Under the pieces are notes generated by a model. It did not search any database and was not told the DNA's origin. It saw only the letters and a list, made by a program, of their open reading frames with translations. 64,000 bases of DNA from Collimonas pratensis. Its GTDB lineage: Bacteria > Pseudomonadota > Gammaproteobacteria > Burkholderiales > Burkholderiaceae_D. Below are positions 39,682 through 50,180 of the stretch, piece after piece. Positions within the stretch are counted from its first letter, which is position 1. The number at the start of each line of letters is the position of its first letter. The translations under genes and the position numbers were made by a program. The stretch covers positions 5,022,001 to 5,086,000 of the forward strand of contig NZ_CP013234.1 of NCBI RefSeq assembly GCF_001584185.1. The letters run 5' to 3'.

Positions 39682-40188
39682 TTATGCCAGCTGGCCGAGC
39701 AGCGTTTCCGCATTCGACACTTCAAATTTGCCGCCTTCTTCCACGTTCAATTGCTTGACCACGCCGTCGTCGATCAGCGCTGAGAAACGCTGCGAGCGCG
39801 TGCCCATGCCGAACTTGCCGAAATCTGCATCCAGGCCCAGCGCCTTGACGAAATCCGCATTGCCGTCAGCCAGCAGACGGACGATACCGGTCGCCTTTTG
39901 ATCGCGGCCCCAGGCGCCCATGACGAACGCATCGTTCACCGAAATCGCCCAGATCTCATCAACGCCCTTGGCCTTGAAATCGGCGGCGTGCTGGACATAG
40001 CCTGGCAGGTGCTTGGCCGAACAGGTCGGCGTGAAGGCGCCAGGAACCGCGAACAAGGCAATCTTCTTGCCCTTGACCAGATCGCTGACGTTAAATGTAT
40101 TCGGGCCGAGCGCGCAACCTGCGGTTTCGACTTCGATGAATTCTGCTAATTTGCCTTCCGGCAGGCGATCGCCGATCTTGATGGTCAT
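39682..40188 (-). CDS. Prx5-like peroxiredoxin
   Basis: A 168-residue AhpC/TSA-type peroxidase of the Prx5 group. The peroxidatic cysteine is in PGAFTPTCSAKHLPGY (about residues 49-64); the family's conserved SVNDAFVMGAW and the arginine in GTRSQRFS are present. It reduces hydroperoxides using glutathione or thioredoxin. Start 40188 has AAGGA eight bases upstream, while the longer frame to 40269 has none. Its place between ftsZ and lpxC is shared by many Burkholderiales. Terminators on both sides indicate a separate transcript. Confidence 0.92.
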   Translation of the reverse strand: MTIKIGDRLPEGKLAEFIEVETAGCALGPNTFNVSDLVKGKKIALFAVPGAFTPTCSAKHLPGYVQHAADFKAKGVDEIWAISVNDAFVMGAWGRDQKATGIVRLLADGNADFVKALGLDADFGKFGMGTRSQRFSALIDDGVVKQLNVEEGGKFEVSNAETLLGQLA

Positions 40189-40292
40189 GATAAGTCCTTG
40201 TCTAGTGAATGAAGCCTCCAGACCGGCGCCGCGGCCTGAGCCGTACACCGATCTGCCGAGACAGCGCATGATATCGCATGATTACGCATGCT

Positions 40293-40325
40293 AAAAAGAA
40301 AACGCCGCGCCTCGCGACGCGGCGT
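40293..40325 (-). terminator. Intrinsic terminator downstream of ftsZ
   Basis: On the minus strand ACGCCGCG, an 8-base loop and CGCGGCGT are followed by TTTCTTTTT. It lies about 110 bases after the ftsZ stop and is the probable end of the dcw transcript. Confidence 0.85.
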
Positions 40326-40362
40326 GGAATCCGCAGTATGCCTTGTTCCGCAAAATCATGCA

Positions 40363-40414
40363 GGGCCTGGCGGCTGATAGCGGGTATTTCAACCCGCTAT
40401 CAGCCGCCAGGCCC
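40363..40414. repeat. Perfect 23-bp hairpin just after ftsZ
   Basis: Arms 40363-40385 and 40392-40414 are perfect complements over 23 bases with a 6-base loop (ATTTCA). There is no T tract on either side. It starts 20 bases after the ftsZ stop on the minus strand. It may stabilise the ftsZ 3' end or slow polymerase ahead of the true terminator at 40293. Confidence 0.85.
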
Positions 40415-40434
40415 GCACAGGGAAACGCGCCGCC

Positions 40435-41610
40435 TTAGTCAGCCTGCTTGCGCAGGAAAGCCGGGATGTCGTAAGTTTCCATGCCGTTCTTTTCCAACGC
40501 GCGCACCGTATCGGAAGCCGACTCGCGGCGCCATACCGCCGGCGCCTTCATGCCTTCGAACGATGAGCTGCCATGGCCAACCGATGGCTGGCCGTGCATC
40601 AGCGGCTCGTTGTGGGTACCGGTCCGCATCATCGGCGCCTGCACCAGCTGCACTGCCTTGCGCGAACGGCCGAGGCCGGTGGCGACCACGGTGACGCGGA
40701 TATCGTCGCCCATGGTTTCGTCGTAGGCAATACCCTGGGCAATCGAAGCATCCGGCGCCGCAAACGCACGCACGGTCGCCATGACTTCCTTGATTTCCTT
40801 ACCCTTCAGGCTGCGGCTGGCGGTGACGTTGACCAGCACGCCGCGCGCGCCGGACAGATCGATGCCGTCCAGCAGCGGCGAGGCGACTGCCTGCTCGGCT
40901 GCCAGGCGGGCGCGATCGACGCCGGATGCGGTGGCGGTACCCATCATCGCCTTACCCTGTTCACCCATGATGGTCTTGACGTCGTTGAAGTCGACGTTGA
41001 TATGGCCAGGCACATTGATGATTTCAGCAATCCCGGCAACGGCATTGTTGAGCACATCGTCGGCGTGCTGCAGCCATTCCATCATGCTGTCGTCTTCATA
41101 GATCTCTTCGAGTTTTTCGTTGAGAATGATGATCAGCGAATCGACGTGCAGGGACAGCGCCTCCAGGCCTTCGTCGGCGATGTCCATGCACTTCTGGCCT
41201 TCATAGGAGAATGGCTTGGAAACCACCGCCACGGTCAGCGCGCCCAGTTCCTTGGCGATCTGCGCCACCACCGGCGCCGCGCCGGTGCCGGTGCCGCCGC
41301 CCATGCCGGCGGCGATGAACACCATGTGCGCGCCGCGCAATGCATCCTCGATGCGGTTGCGCGATTCCTCCGCCAGCTGGCGGCCTACCGACGGCTTCAT
41401 CCCCGCGCCCAGGCCGGTCTCGCCGATCTGGATCACGTTATGCGCCTTCGATTGCTTGAGCGCTTGTGCATCCGTATTGGCAGCGATGAACTCCACTCCC
41501 GACACACCCTTGTTGATCATATGTTGGACCGCATTGCCGCCGGCGCCGCCGACACCGACGACCTTAATCACGGTGCCCAAAGTTGCATTGTCAAGCATAT
41601 CGATTTCCAT
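40435..41610 (-). CDS. ftsZ: Cell division protein FtsZ
   Basis: Tubulin-like GTPase that forms the division ring (391 residues). The GTP-binding signature GGGTGTG is at about residues 108-114, the N-terminal GVGGAGGNAV loop and the T7 loop NVDFNDVKTIM are intact. After a flexible linker the C-terminal peptide DIPAFLRKQAD docks FtsA, ZipA-like partners, MinC and ZapD (also in this window). Start 41610 has GAGGAAA a few bases upstream. It lies 184 bases after ftsA, an A/T-rich gap that could hold an extra ftsZ promoter. Confidence 0.99.
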   Translation of the reverse strand: MEIDMLDNATLGTVIKVVGVGGAGGNAVQHMINKGVSGVEFIAANTDAQALKQSKAHNVIQIGETGLGAGMKPSVGRQLAEESRNRIEDALRGAHMVFIAAGMGGGTGTGAAPVVAQIAKELGALTVAVVSKPFSYEGQKCMDIADEGLEALSLHVDSLIIILNEKLEEIYEDDSMMEWLQHADDVLNNAVAGIAEIINVPGHINVDFNDVKTIMGEQGKAMMGTATASGVDRARLAAEQAVASPLLDGIDLSGARGVLVNVTASRSLKGKEIKEVMATVRAFAAPDASIAQGIAYDETMGDDIRVTVVATGLGRSRKAVQLVQAPMMRTGTHNEPLMHGQPSVGHGSSSFEGMKAPAVWRRESASDTVRALEKNGMETYDIPAFLRKQAD

Positions 41611-41794
41611 GATATTTCCTCATAAAGATGCAGCATCCAGTCAATAGGCATCACGCTGTGTGAGACCTAGCAACTGACAACTGCGTGTTGCACAAACAAC
41701 ATTAAAATTAAACTTCGCCCGTAATCTGCGAGAACAAAGTGCTGCGCCATCAAATCGCCCGACGCCTCTTTAACTCCGACCCGCAGAAAGAAAA

Positions 41795-43027
41795 TTAAAA
41801 ATTACCCAAGAACCATTCCTTCATCCGCTGCCAGATCGCCTTCGCCGATCCTTCCTGGCGCGTCACGATATAGCCACGCAGGTATTGCTTCTTCGCTTCC
41901 AGCAGCAAGCCCAGCACGGTCGAGTAACGCGGACTGCGCACCACATCCGCCAGCTGCCCGCGGTAGTCCGGCGTGCCCAGCCGTGCCGGCTTGAGGAAGA
42001 TGTCTTCCGCCAGCTCGATCATGCCCGGCATCATGGCCGAACCGCCGGTCAGCACCACGCCGCTCGACAGCACCTCTTCGTAACCCGACTCGCGCACCAC
42101 CTGATGCACCAGCGCGAACAATTCCTCTACGCGCGGCTCGATCACCGCCGCCAACGCCTGGCGCGACAAGGTGCGCGGATTGCGGTCGCCCAGGCCCGGC
42201 ACTTCCAGCGTTTCGCCCGGATCGGCCAGGATCTGCTTGGCGACGCCGTAGCGCAGCTTGATCTCTTCCGCTTCGTTGGTCGGCGTGCGCAGCGCCATCG
42301 CAATGTCGTTGGTGATCTGGTCGCCGGCAATCGGGATCACCGCGGTATGACGAATCGCCCCTTCCGTGAACACGGCGACGTCGGTAGTGCCGCCGCCGAT
42401 ATCCACCAGCACCACGCCCAGCTCTTTCTCGTCCGGCGTCAGCACCGCATCGGCCGAGGCCATCGGCTGCAGGATCAGATCCGACACTTCCAGCCCGCAA
42501 CGACGGATACACTTGACGATGTTCTGGACCGCAGACACGGCGCCGGTCACGATGTGTACCTTGACCTCAAGTCGGATGCCGCTCATGCCGATTGGTTCAC
42601 GCACATCTTCCTGGCTGTCGACAATAAATTCCTGCGGTACTGTATGCAGCAATTGCTGATCGGTAGGAATATTCACCGCCTTGGCCGTTTCAATAACGCG
42701 CGAGACGTCCGCTGCGCTGACTTCCTTGTCCTTGATCGCCACCATGCCGCTGGAATTGAAGCTGCGAATGTGGCTGCCGGCGATCCCGGTGTAGACATTG
42801 CGGATCTTGCAGTCAGCCATCAGCTCTGCTTCTTCCAGCGCACGCTGGATCGATTCCACGGTGGCTTCGATGTTCACCACCACGCCTTTTTTCAACCCCT
42901 TGGATTCTGCCTGGCCCAGGCCAATCACTTCATGGCGTCCATCCGACAATACCTCGGCTACCACCGCCACCACTTTCGAGGTGCCGATGTCGAGTCCGAC
43001 GATCAAGTTTTTTGCGTCTTTTGTCAT
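41795..43027 (-). CDS. ftsA: Cell division protein FtsA
   Basis: Actin-like ATPase that tethers FtsZ to the membrane and recruits late division proteins (410 residues). The phosphate-binding loop GLDIGTSKVVAVVAE is near the N-terminus, the second phosphate loop is VVLVDIGGGTTDVAVF (about 202-217), and the adenosine motif VVLTGGSAMMPG is near residue 340. The 1C domain unique to FtsA is present, as is the C-terminal amphipathic helix IWQRMKEWFLGNF for membrane binding. It starts 10 bases after ftsQ. Confidence 0.98.
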   Translation of the reverse strand: MTKDAKNLIVGLDIGTSKVVAVVAEVLSDGRHEVIGLGQAESKGLKKGVVVNIEATVESIQRALEEAELMADCKIRNVYTGIAGSHIRSFNSSGMVAIKDKEVSAADVSRVIETAKAVNIPTDQQLLHTVPQEFIVDSQEDVREPIGMSGIRLEVKVHIVTGAVSAVQNIVKCIRRCGLEVSDLILQPMASADAVLTPDEKELGVVLVDIGGGTTDVAVFTEGAIRHTAVIPIAGDQITNDIAMALRTPTNEAEEIKLRYGVAKQILADPGETLEVPGLGDRNPRTLSRQALAAVIEPRVEELFALVHQVVRESGYEEVLSSGVVLTGGSAMMPGMIELAEDIFLKPARLGTPDYRGQLADVVRSPRYSTVLGLLLEAKKQYLRGYIVTRQEGSAKAIWQRMKEWFLGNF

Positions 43028-43037
43028 AATGTTTCGC

Positions 43038-43805
43038 TTATTTTTTCTTGCTTCCCAATCCGCCCGTCATGCCGCTAGCCTTCAGCGCCAAGCCATTCGG
43101 ATACCGCATATCTACACTTTCGATCCGGTTCTGCAAACGCGACAGCAGTTGCGGATAGATCTGCACCAGCCGCGCCACCCGGTCTTTCAGCGTGGTCTTG
43201 TTTTGCTCTCGTCCCAACTCCACCGTCATGCCGTTGTCCAGCTTGACTGTCCATGCGTAGCGGCTCGATAAAGCCACGTCCACCGGGTTCAGCTTGAGCG
43301 GCGCAAACCACTGGCGGAAATCGGCCAGGCGCGCCACCACATCTTTTTCACTGCCGTCCGGACCGGACAAACGCAGCAACTCGCCGTCTTCTTCGGCCTC
43401 ATCCAGGTTGGCGGTAAACAAATCGCCGTGCACCGACAGCAGCCGGCCATCGTCATCCCAGGTCGCCAGCGGCTGATGTTCCTCAACCGTCACGACCAGC
43501 GTGTTCGGCCATTCGCGCTGCACTGTCGCCTTGCGTACCCACGGCACCGACTCGAATGCCGTGCGCACCGTATCCAGGTTTGCGGTAAAAAAATTACCCT
43601 TGATGCGCGGCAGTGCCGTCGAACGCACGATCAGAGGATTGATGCGCCGCAGTTCACCCTGGCTAATGCCTTCGATACGGATGGTCTTCAGCGTAAACAT
43701 CGGACGCTGCGCCAGCCACCAGATGCCGGACGCCAGCAATGCGAGCGCAGCCAGTCCTAGCAAGGTGCCGGAGATCGCGTTCAACATTTTGACGTCTTGC
43801 CACAT
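43038..43805 (-). CDS. ftsQ: Cell division protein FtsQ
   Basis: Bitopic division protein that bridges early and late divisome parts with FtsL and FtsB (255 residues). A short cytoplasmic end is followed by one membrane segment (about 12-33), a POTRA domain (about 37-108, FTLKTIRIEGISQ) and the FtsQ/DivIB domain. The conserved VRKATVQREWPNTLVVTVEEH is clear. A second possible start lies at MLNAIS, six codons in. It lies between ddl and ftsA as usual. Confidence 0.95.
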   Translation of the reverse strand: MWQDVKMLNAISGTLLGLAALALLASGIWWLAQRPMFTLKTIRIEGISQGELRRINPLIVRSTALPRIKGNFFTANLDTVRTAFESVPWVRKATVQREWPNTLVVTVEEHQPLATWDDDGRLLSVHGDLFTANLDEAEEDGELLRLSGPDGSEKDVVARLADFRQWFAPLKLNPVDVALSSRYAWTVKLDNGMTVELGREQNKTTLKDRVARLVQIYPQLLSRLQNRIESVDMRYPNGLALKASGMTGGLGSKKK

Positions 43806-43882
43806 GGTTATCGACTTTATCGCTTGGATCGTTAGGTAAATCTTTAATTAATTTCTCTTAATATTCATTCCCTAGTTACCGC

Positions 43883-44887
43883 TCATACCGGCTTCCAGTC
43901 TGCGGTCGGCGCCAGATCGAGCGCTGCCGAGGCCAGGATTTCAAGGCACAGATCTTCGTAGCTGACGCCGTTCGCCTTGGCTGCCATCGGCACCAGCGAA
44001 TGCCCGGTCATCCCCGGCGACGTGTTGATCTCCAGCAGGAACGGTTCGTTATCCGTATCGCGCAGCATGAAGTCGACGCGCGCCCAGCCTTCGCAACCGA
44101 TGGCCTTGTATGCCTGCACCGCTAGCGCCTGGATGCGCTCGGTCAGCGCGGCATCCAGCGGCGCAGGAACTAAATACTTGGTATCGTCGGTAAAGTACTT
44201 ATGCTGATAATCGTAGTTGCCTTCGGGCGCGCGAATTTCGACGATAGGCAGAGGGCGCGCGCTGCGGCCGGCACCTAGCACCGGCACCGTCAGCTCGCGG
44301 CCACGGATGAATTCTTCCGCCAGCACCACCTCATCGTATTTGGCGCACAGGGCAAAAGCCTCGCTCATATCGGAATAGCCGGCGACCTTGGCGATGCCGA
44401 TGGTTGAACCTTCATGCGGCGCCTTCAACATCAGCGGCAAACCCAGCACATCCGGCACCTGGCGCAATTCCTCACGGCTCGCCTCGTGCGCATCCAGGAC
44501 CAGGAAACGCGGTGTCGGCAAACCCATGCTTTGCCAGATGCGCTTGGTCATGACCTTATCCATCGCAATCGCTGACGCCATGACGCCCGGGCCGGTATAC
44601 GGAATGCCCAGCTGTTCCAGCGCACCTTGCAGCGTGCCGTCTTCACCGTAGCGGCCATGCAAGGCGATGAACACGCGGTCGAACTTCTCCGCAGCCAGTT
44701 CGGCCAGGCTACGCTCGCGCGTATCAAACAGATGGGCATCGACGCCGTGGCTTTTCAACGCCTTCAGCACGCCGTTGCCGGACATGATGGAGACTTCCCG
44801 TTCAGCCGAACGGCCGCCGAACAGCACGCCGACTTTGCCGAATGGATGACCTGTCTTTTTTTTGCTCATCGCGTTACTCATGTTCAT
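43883..44887 (-). CDS. ddl: D-alanine--D-alanine ligase
   Basis: ATP-grasp ligase making the D-Ala-D-Ala dipeptide for peptidoglycan (334 residues). Marks include [13 protein letters not shown] (about residues 20-32), [30 protein letters not shown], and the metal/phosphate region [21 protein letters not shown]. The Tyr in GRYGED is the type found in D-Ala-specific enzymes. The ATG at 44887 overlaps the murC stop codon (ATGA); the next ATG at 44881 has a better spaced purine-rich site, so the exact start is uncertain by two residues. Confidence 0.97.
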   Translation of the reverse strand: MNMSNAMSKKKTGHPFGKVGVLFGGRSAEREVSIMSGNGVLKALKSHGVDAHLFDTRERSLAELAAEKFDRVFIALHGRYGEDGTLQGALEQLGIPYTGPGVMASAIAMDKVMTKRIWQSMGLPTPRFLVLDAHEASREELRQVPDVLGLPLMLKAPHEGSTIGIAKVAGYSDMSEAFALCAKYDEVVLAEEFIRGRELTVPVLGAGRSARPLPIVEIRAPEGNYDYQHKYFTDDTKYLVPAPLDAALTERIQALAVQAYKAIGCEGWARVDFMLRDTDNEPFLLEINTSPGMTGHSLVPMAAKANGVSYEDLCLEILASAALDLAPTADWKPV

Positions 44888-46290
44888 TGCTCTACCAGTT
44901 GTGCCAGTTTGGCGGGCACGCCGCTGATCGAGCCGGCGCCCATGGTCATCACGACGTCGCCGTCGCGAACGATATTCAAGACCGAAGCCGGCATGTCGTT
45001 GATGTCTTCCACGAACACCAGCTCGCCCATGCCGGCCACCCGCAAGGCGTGCGCCAGGGCACGGCCATCGGCAGCAACGATCGGCGCTTCGCCGGCGGCA
45101 TACACTTCGGCCAGCACCAGCACGTCGACCGTCGACAGCACTTTGACAAAATCTTCAAACAGATCGCGCGTACGGGTATAGCGGTGCGGCTGGAACACCA
45201 GCACCAGCCGCCGGCCCGGATAGGCGCCGCGCGCCGCCTGGATGGTAGCCGCGGTTTCCACCGGGTGGTGGCCGTAATCGTCGACCAGCGCAAATTCGCC
45301 TTTAGGCTTGCCGGCGGCGTCCTGCAGCTTGATTTCGCCGTAGCGGGTAAAACGCCGGCCGACGCCGTTGAACTCCAGCAGCGCTTGCTGGATGGCGCTA
45401 TCGGCAACCCCCAGTTCGCGTGCAATCGCAATCGCCGCGCAAGCGTTCTGCACATTGTGCATGCCAGGCTGGTTCAGGCTGATCGGCATCGCCGCATAGC
45501 CTTTCTGGATGACGGTGAATTGCATGTGGCCGCCGGCCGCCTTGGCGTCGATCGCACGCACGTCGGCTTCTTCATGGAAACCGTAGGTCGTGATCAGCTT
45601 GGAAATCTGCGGCATGATCTCACGCACATTGGCGTCGTCCATGCACAGCACGGCGACGCCATAGAACGGCAGCCGCTGCGTAAACTCGACGAAAGCCTGC
45701 TTCAGCTTGCCGAAATCGTGATCATAGGTATCCATATGATCGGCATCGATATTGGTGATTACTTCAATCACCGGCGACAGGTTCAGGAACGAGGCATCCG
45801 ACTCATCGGCTTCGGCCACGATAAAGTCGCCGGAACCGAGCTTGGCGTTGGCCCCGGCGCTGGTGAGACGGCCGCCGATCACAAAAGTTGGATCCAGTCC
45901 GCCCTGCGCCAGCACGCTTGCCACCAGGCTGGTGGTGGTGGTTTTGCCATGGGTGCCGGCGATGGCGATGCCGCGCTTGAGACGCATCAGTTCCGCCAGC
46001 ATCACGGCCCGCGGCACGATAGGAATGTGTTTTTCGCGGGCGGCGACGACTTCCGGATTATCAGCCTGCACCGCAGTCGATGTGACGATGGCGTGGGCCT
46101 GGTCGATATGCTTGGCGGCGTGGCCGCGGCTGACCTTTGCGCCCAGCGCGGCCAGGCGGCGCGTCGCCGCATTGTCGCCGAGATCGGAGCCGGAAATGGT
46201 ATAGCCGAGATTCAGCAGCACCTCGGCGATGCCGCTCATGCCGCTGCCACCGATTCCTACGAAATGGATGTTTTTAACTTTATGTTTCAT
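44884..46290 (-). CDS. murC: UDP-N-acetylmuramate--L-alanine ligase
   Basis: First amino-acid addition to the muropeptide precursor (468 residues). N-terminal UDP-binding motif [18 protein letters not shown]-loop [10 protein letters not shown] (about 114-123), and the conserved DDYGHHPVE and FQPHRYTRT segments identify MurC. Start 46290 ([12 protein letters not shown]) is chosen by family match, eight bases after the murG stop. It overlaps ddl by four bases. Enzyme acts in the cytoplasm. Confidence 0.97.
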   Translation of the reverse strand: MKHKVKNIHFVGIGGSGMSGIAEVLLNLGYTISGSDLGDNAATRRLAALGAKVSRGHAAKHIDQAHAIVTSTAVQADNPEVVAAREKHIPIVPRAVMLAELMRLKRGIAIAGTHGKTTTTSLVASVLAQGGLDPTFVIGGRLTSAGANAKLGSGDFIVAEADESDASFLNLSPVIEVITNIDADHMDTYDHDFGKLKQAFVEFTQRLPFYGVAVLCMDDANVREIMPQISKLITTYGFHEEADVRAIDAKAAGGHMQFTVIQKGYAAMPISLNQPGMHNVQNACAAIAIARELGVADSAIQQALLEFNGVGRRFTRYGEIKLQDAAGKPKGEFALVDDYGHHPVETAATIQAARGAYPGRRLVLVFQPHRYTRTRDLFEDFVKVLSTVDVLVLAEVYAAGEAPIVAADGRALAHALRVAGMGELVFVEDINDMPASVLNIVRDGDVVMTMGAGSISGVPAKLAQLVEQ

Positions 46291-46297
46291 GATGTAC

Positions 46298-47386
46298 TCA
46301 CTGCGGACCTGCCAATTCTTCCAAAACCTGCGCGATTGCTTCATTCGCATCGCGCCGGCCGTTTTCATATGCTGCCTGCGCCATCGTCTGGCAGTCCTGG
46401 CGCGAGATCCGCGTCAGCAACGCGGCCAGGCGCTCCTTGCTTAAATCCGTCTGCGGCAAATGAATCGCCGCCTTCTGTGTCGCCATCCAGCGCGCATTGT
46501 CGCGCTGGTGCGAGGTAGTCGAAGCCACCAGCGGCACCAGCACGCTGGCGACCCCGGCGGCGGTCAGTTCCGACACCGTAATCGCCCCGGCCCGGCAAAT
46601 CACCAGGTCTGCGTCGGCGTAGCGGCGCGGCATGTCGTCGATGAACGCCACCACTTCCGCCGTCACGCCGGCCGTCGCATAAGCGTTGCGCAAGGCTTCA
46701 ATATGCTGCTTGCCGGACTGATGCGTAACGCTGGGCCGCGATTCCGCGGGAATCAAGGCCAATGCCGCCGGCAGGCAATCGTTCAACGCCTTTGCGCCAA
46801 GGCTGCCGCCTACTACCAGCAAACGCAAGGGGCCGATACGCCCGCTGTAGCGCTGCTCCGGCAAAGGCAGCGCCAGGATTTCCTTGCGCACCGGATTGCC
46901 GGTGACCAGCGCCTTGCTGGCCGCCTTGCCAAAATCGGCAGGGAAACCGAACAGCACCCGCTGCGCCAGCGGCGTCAGGGCTTTATTCGACAGCAGCAAG
47001 GCCGCATCGGCATTCACCAGCACCAGCGGCACACCGCGCAAACGCGCCATGGCGCCGCCCGGCACCGTCACATAACCACCCATGCCCAGCACCACATCAG
47101 CCTGACGCCGCCCCAGGATGCGGAAGCAAGCCGGAAAGCTCAACAACATGCGCCAGGCGCCGCGCAGCGTATGCGCCAGCCCTTTACCGCGCAAGCCGGC
47201 AAAGACGATCTTGTCCATCTCAATCCCGTGCTGCGGCACCAGATCGGATTCCATGCCGTGCGTGGTGCCCAGCCAGCTGACTTGCCAGCCGCGCGCGCGC
47301 ATCGTCTCGGCAATCGCCAGGCCGGGGAATATATGGCCACCGGTACCCGCCGCCATGATGACCAGACGTTTTGGCTGTGCGCTCAT
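46298..47386 (-). CDS. murG: UDP-GlcNAc:lipid I N-acetylglucosaminyltransferase MurG
   Basis: Membrane-associated GT28 enzyme converting lipid I to lipid II (362 residues). The N-terminal glycine-rich loop [14 protein letters not shown] (about residues 14-27), the second loop GGYVTVPGG, and the C-terminal donor-binding [18 protein letters not shown] are intact. It overlaps the ftsW 3' end by four bases. It works directly after MraY, whose gene is three genes upstream in the same operon. Confidence 0.97.
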   Translation of the reverse strand: MSAQPKRLVIMAAGTGGHIFPGLAIAETMRARGWQVSWLGTTHGMESDLVPQHGIEMDKIVFAGLRGKGLAHTLRGAWRMLLSFPACFRILGRRQADVVLGMGGYVTVPGGAMARLRGVPLVLVNADAALLLSNKALTPLAQRVLFGFPADFGKAASKALVTGNPVRKEILALPLPEQRYSGRIGPLRLLVVGGSLGAKALNDCLPAALALIPAESRPSVTHQSGKQHIEALRNAYATAGVTAEVVAFIDDMPRRYADADLVICRAGAITVSELTAAGVASVLVPLVASTTSHQRDNARWMATQKAAIHLPQTDLSKERLAALLTRISRQDCQTMAQAAYENGRRDANEAIAQVLEELAGPQ

Positions 47387-48618
47387 GCCCGGCCTCCACG
47401 CATCAGAACCCGGTTTTCATAATCGATGCGCAGCAGGATCGCCAGTCCGATGCAATTGATCAGCACACCGGAACCACCGTAGCTCATCAGCGGCAAGGTC
47501 AAGCCCTTGGTCGGCAGCAAGCCCAGGTTGACGCCCATGTTGATGAAGGTCTGCACGCCGATCCAGATACCGATCCCCTTGGCGGTCAAGCCGGCGAAGG
47601 TCTGTTCCATCGCGATTGCCTGGCGGCCGATTTCAAAAGAGCGCTTGATAATCCAGTAAAACAGCATGACCACCACCAGCACGCCGGCAAACCCCAGCTC
47701 TTCGCCGATCACCGCCAGCAAGAAGTCGGTATGCGCTTCCGGCAAATAGTGCAGTTTTTCGACGCTGGCGCCGAGGCCGACGCCAAACAGCTCGCCGCGG
47801 CCAAAGGCAATCAGCGAGTGCGACAGCTGGTAAGCCTTGCCCAGGGCATTTTCTTCGGCCCATGGATTCAGATAAGCAAAAATCCGCTCGCGACGCCAAG
47901 GCGACAGCCAGATCACCAGGGTAAACATACCCGCCAGCATGGCGCCTATGCCGCCGAACCAGATGCCGTTGATCCCGCCCAGGAACAGAATGCCCATGGC
48001 GATGCAGACGATCACACCGAGCGCCCCCAGATCCGGCTCCAGCATCAGCAGCAATCCGACCAGGCCGACCGCCGCCGTCATCGGCAGGAATCCCTTGGTC
48101 AGCTTGTGCATCACTTCCTGTTTGCGCACCGTGTAGTTGGCGGCATACAGTACGATGAACAGCTTCATCAATTCCGAAGGCTGCAGATTGAACACGCGGA
48201 ACGACAGCCAGCGCTTGGCGCCGTTGACGCCGCGTCCCAGGCCAGGCACCAGCACCATCGCCAACAGGATCAGGGTGATGACAAACAGATACGGCGCCCA
48301 GCGCTGCCAGGTCGCAATCGGAATGCGGAAGGTCACCAGGCCGGCCACCAGCGAGACGCAGATGAAGATCGCTTGCCGCACCAGGAAGTGTGCATTCGTA
48401 TAGTTCGAATATTTGGGCGAATCCGGCAACGCGATCGAGGCCGAATACACCATCACCAGGCCAAACAGCATCAACAAGACGACCACCCACACCAGCGGCT
48501 GATCGTATTCCATCATTTTTGAACGCTGGACGCCGGGCTTCTGGCTGTCGAGTGCGCGCGGCCGCGCCGGCGCATTATCCGCCGGCTTGCCTGAAAATGA
48601 TGGAAAGGCGAATTTCAT
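47383..48618 (-). CDS. ftsW: SEDS-family septal peptidoglycan polymerase FtsW
   Basis: Polytopic glycosyltransferase that polymerises lipid II at the septum with FtsI (411 residues, about ten membrane segments). Family motifs include [10 protein letters not shown] in the long loop, LQPSELMKL, and a C-terminal [21 protein letters not shown]. The first 35 residues are a hydrophilic tail. It overlaps murD upstream and murG downstream by four bases each. Confidence 0.97.
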   Translation of the reverse strand: MKFAFPSFSGKPADNAPARPRALDSQKPGVQRSKMMEYDQPLVWVVVLLMLFGLVMVYSASIALPDSPKYSNYTNAHFLVRQAIFICVSLVAGLVTFRIPIATWQRWAPYLFVITLILLAMVLVPGLGRGVNGAKRWLSFRVFNLQPSELMKLFIVLYAANYTVRKQEVMHKLTKGFLPMTAAVGLVGLLLMLEPDLGALGVIVCIAMGILFLGGINGIWFGGIGAMLAGMFTLVIWLSPWRRERIFAYLNPWAEENALGKAYQLSHSLIAFGRGELFGVGLGASVEKLHYLPEAHTDFLLAVIGEELGFAGVLVVVMLFYWIIKRSFEIGRQAIAMEQTFAGLTAKGIGIWIGVQTFINMGVNLGLLPTKGLTLPLMSYGGSGVLINCIGLAILLRIDYENRVLMRGGRA

Positions 48619-50168
48619 AGTCCGACCTCGCCGCGCGACAAAGCCAGTTCACGCACCGCATCGACAAACACCTGCGCCCGGTGGGCATAATTGCGGAACA
48701 TGTCGAAACTGGCGCAGGCTGGCGACAGCAACACGGCATCGCCCGGGCGTGCCAGTTCTGCCGCGCGCGTCACAGCTTCTTCCAGCGTCGCGCAACTGAC
48801 GATTTCCAGCGCGCCAGCCGTACTCTCTACTGCGGCGCGAATCGCCGGCGCATCGCGGCCAATCAGCAGCAGCGCCCTGCCATAAGCAGCCAGCGGCGCC
48901 GCCAGCGGCGCGAAATCCTGCCCCTTGCCGTCACCGCCCGCGATCAGCAGCAAACGGCTAGGATTGGCTCCACCCGTGGTGTCGCCATCGCAGCCGCGCC
49001 CCAGGCCGTTCAGCGCGGCAACCGTGGCGCCGACATTGGTACCCTTGCTGTCGTCGTAATATTCAACACCGCCGATGGTCGTCACCAGCTCGACCCGGTG
49101 CGGTTCGCCATGATATTCGCGCAAGCCATGCAGCAAAGGTGCGAACGGCAAGTCGATCGCGCGGCACAGGGCCAGCGCGGCCAGGGCATTGGCGGCATTG
49201 TGGCGGCCGCGGATGCGCAAGGCGTCAGCCGGCATCAGGCGTTTGACCGTCACCGGCAGCAAGGCCAACTGCTCCTTCTTGTTGCGTCGCTTACTGCTTC
49301 CTTCCGCGCGCTCTTCTTCATCGCCTGGCACCGCAACGGTCAGCCAATGCATGCCATTGTCGCTGACCAGACCAAAGCAATCACCTTCATGCGGCTCATC
49401 AAAACCGAAGCTGATGCTGTTGCCGTTGGCGAACTGCATCGTCAAAGGATCGTCGCGATTCAGCACGCGCACGGTATTGGCGCTGAAGATACGCGCCTTG
49501 TCGGCCACATACGAGGCCATGTCGCCGTGCCAGTCCAGGTGATCCTGAGTGATGTTCAGAATGGTGGCGGCGTCGGCATGCAGGCCGCAGGTTGCATGCA
49601 GCTGGAAGCTGGACAGTTCCAGCACCCAGACCTGCGGCAAGGCGTCGCGCTCCAGCGCGCTGCGCAAGACGTCCAGCGCTGCCGGGCTGATATTGCCGGC
49701 CACCTGCACCGTCAGGCCGGCGCGTTCGCACAGCAGTCCGGTCAGGCTGGTAACGGTGGTCTTGCCGTTGGTGCCGGTGATGGCAATCACTTTCGGCGCA
49801 TAGCCCTGGCTCTCGCGCAGTGCCGCCAGGGCTTGCGCAAATACTTCGATTTCGCCCCATACCGGGATGTCGCGGTCAGTCGCTGCCGACAGGATCTCTT
49901 TCAGTTCGCCGGTCGGCGCCAGGCCCGGGCTGGTGACGGCAAAGTCGATGCCATCCAGCAGGCTGACCGGGAAACCGCCGGCCGCGTTGTCGCCGGGGCC
50001 GCAAAATTCCACGCCTGGAATGGCTTGTTGCAACAGCGGTAGCCTTTCCGGCGCACTGCGGGTATCCGCCACGCGCACGGTCGCACCGCAATGTGCCAGC
50101 CACAAAGCGGATGCCAGGCCCGATTCTCCGAGCCCTAATACCAGAACATGTTTACCCGTATAGTTCAT
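48615..50168 (-). CDS. murD: UDP-N-acetylmuramoyl-L-alanine--D-glutamate ligase
   Basis: Adds D-glutamate to the muropeptide precursor. The N-terminal domain begins [20 protein letters not shown], the P-loop is [10 protein letters not shown] (about 131-140), and the C-terminal domain contains [11 protein letters not shown]. At 517 residues it is about 80 longer than the Escherichia coli enzyme: a highly charged insert rich in E, K and R lies near residues 280-300 and a second Gly/Asp-rich insert near 386-402. Both sit between conserved blocks, so they are probably surface loops. It starts 12 bases after mraY. Confidence 0.96.
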   Translation of the reverse strand: MNYTGKHVLVLGLGESGLASALWLAHCGATVRVADTRSAPERLPLLQQAIPGVEFCGPGDNAAGGFPVSLLDGIDFAVTSPGLAPTGELKEILSAATDRDIPVWGEIEVFAQALAALRESQGYAPKVIAITGTNGKTTVTSLTGLLCERAGLTVQVAGNISPAALDVLRSALERDALPQVWVLELSSFQLHATCGLHADAATILNITQDHLDWHGDMASYVADKARIFSANTVRVLNRDDPLTMQFANGNSISFGFDEPHEGDCFGLVSDNGMHWLTVAVPGDEEERAEGSSKRRNKKEQLALLPVTVKRLMPADALRIRGRHNAANALAALALCRAIDLPFAPLLHGLREYHGEPHRVELVTTIGGVEYYDDSKGTNVGATVAALNGLGRGCDGDTTGGANPSRLLLIAGGDGKGQDFAPLAAPLAAYGRALLLIGRDAPAIRAAVESTAGALEIVSCATLEEAVTRAAELARPGDAVLLSPACASFDMFRNYAHRAQVFVDAVRELALSRGEVGL

Positions 50169-50180
50169 TACCGCTGCCCA

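Noticed and set aside
41611-41794. A dedicated ftsZ promoter in the ftsA-ftsZ gap
   Set aside because: The gap is A/T-rich and a promoter is plausible, but no -35/-10 pair with 16-18 base spacing could be identified, so none was annotated.
44842-46518. A 558-codon open frame on the plus strand
   Set aside because: It is antisense to murC and the end of murG, which are certain; its His/Gln/Arg-rich translation is the usual complement artefact.
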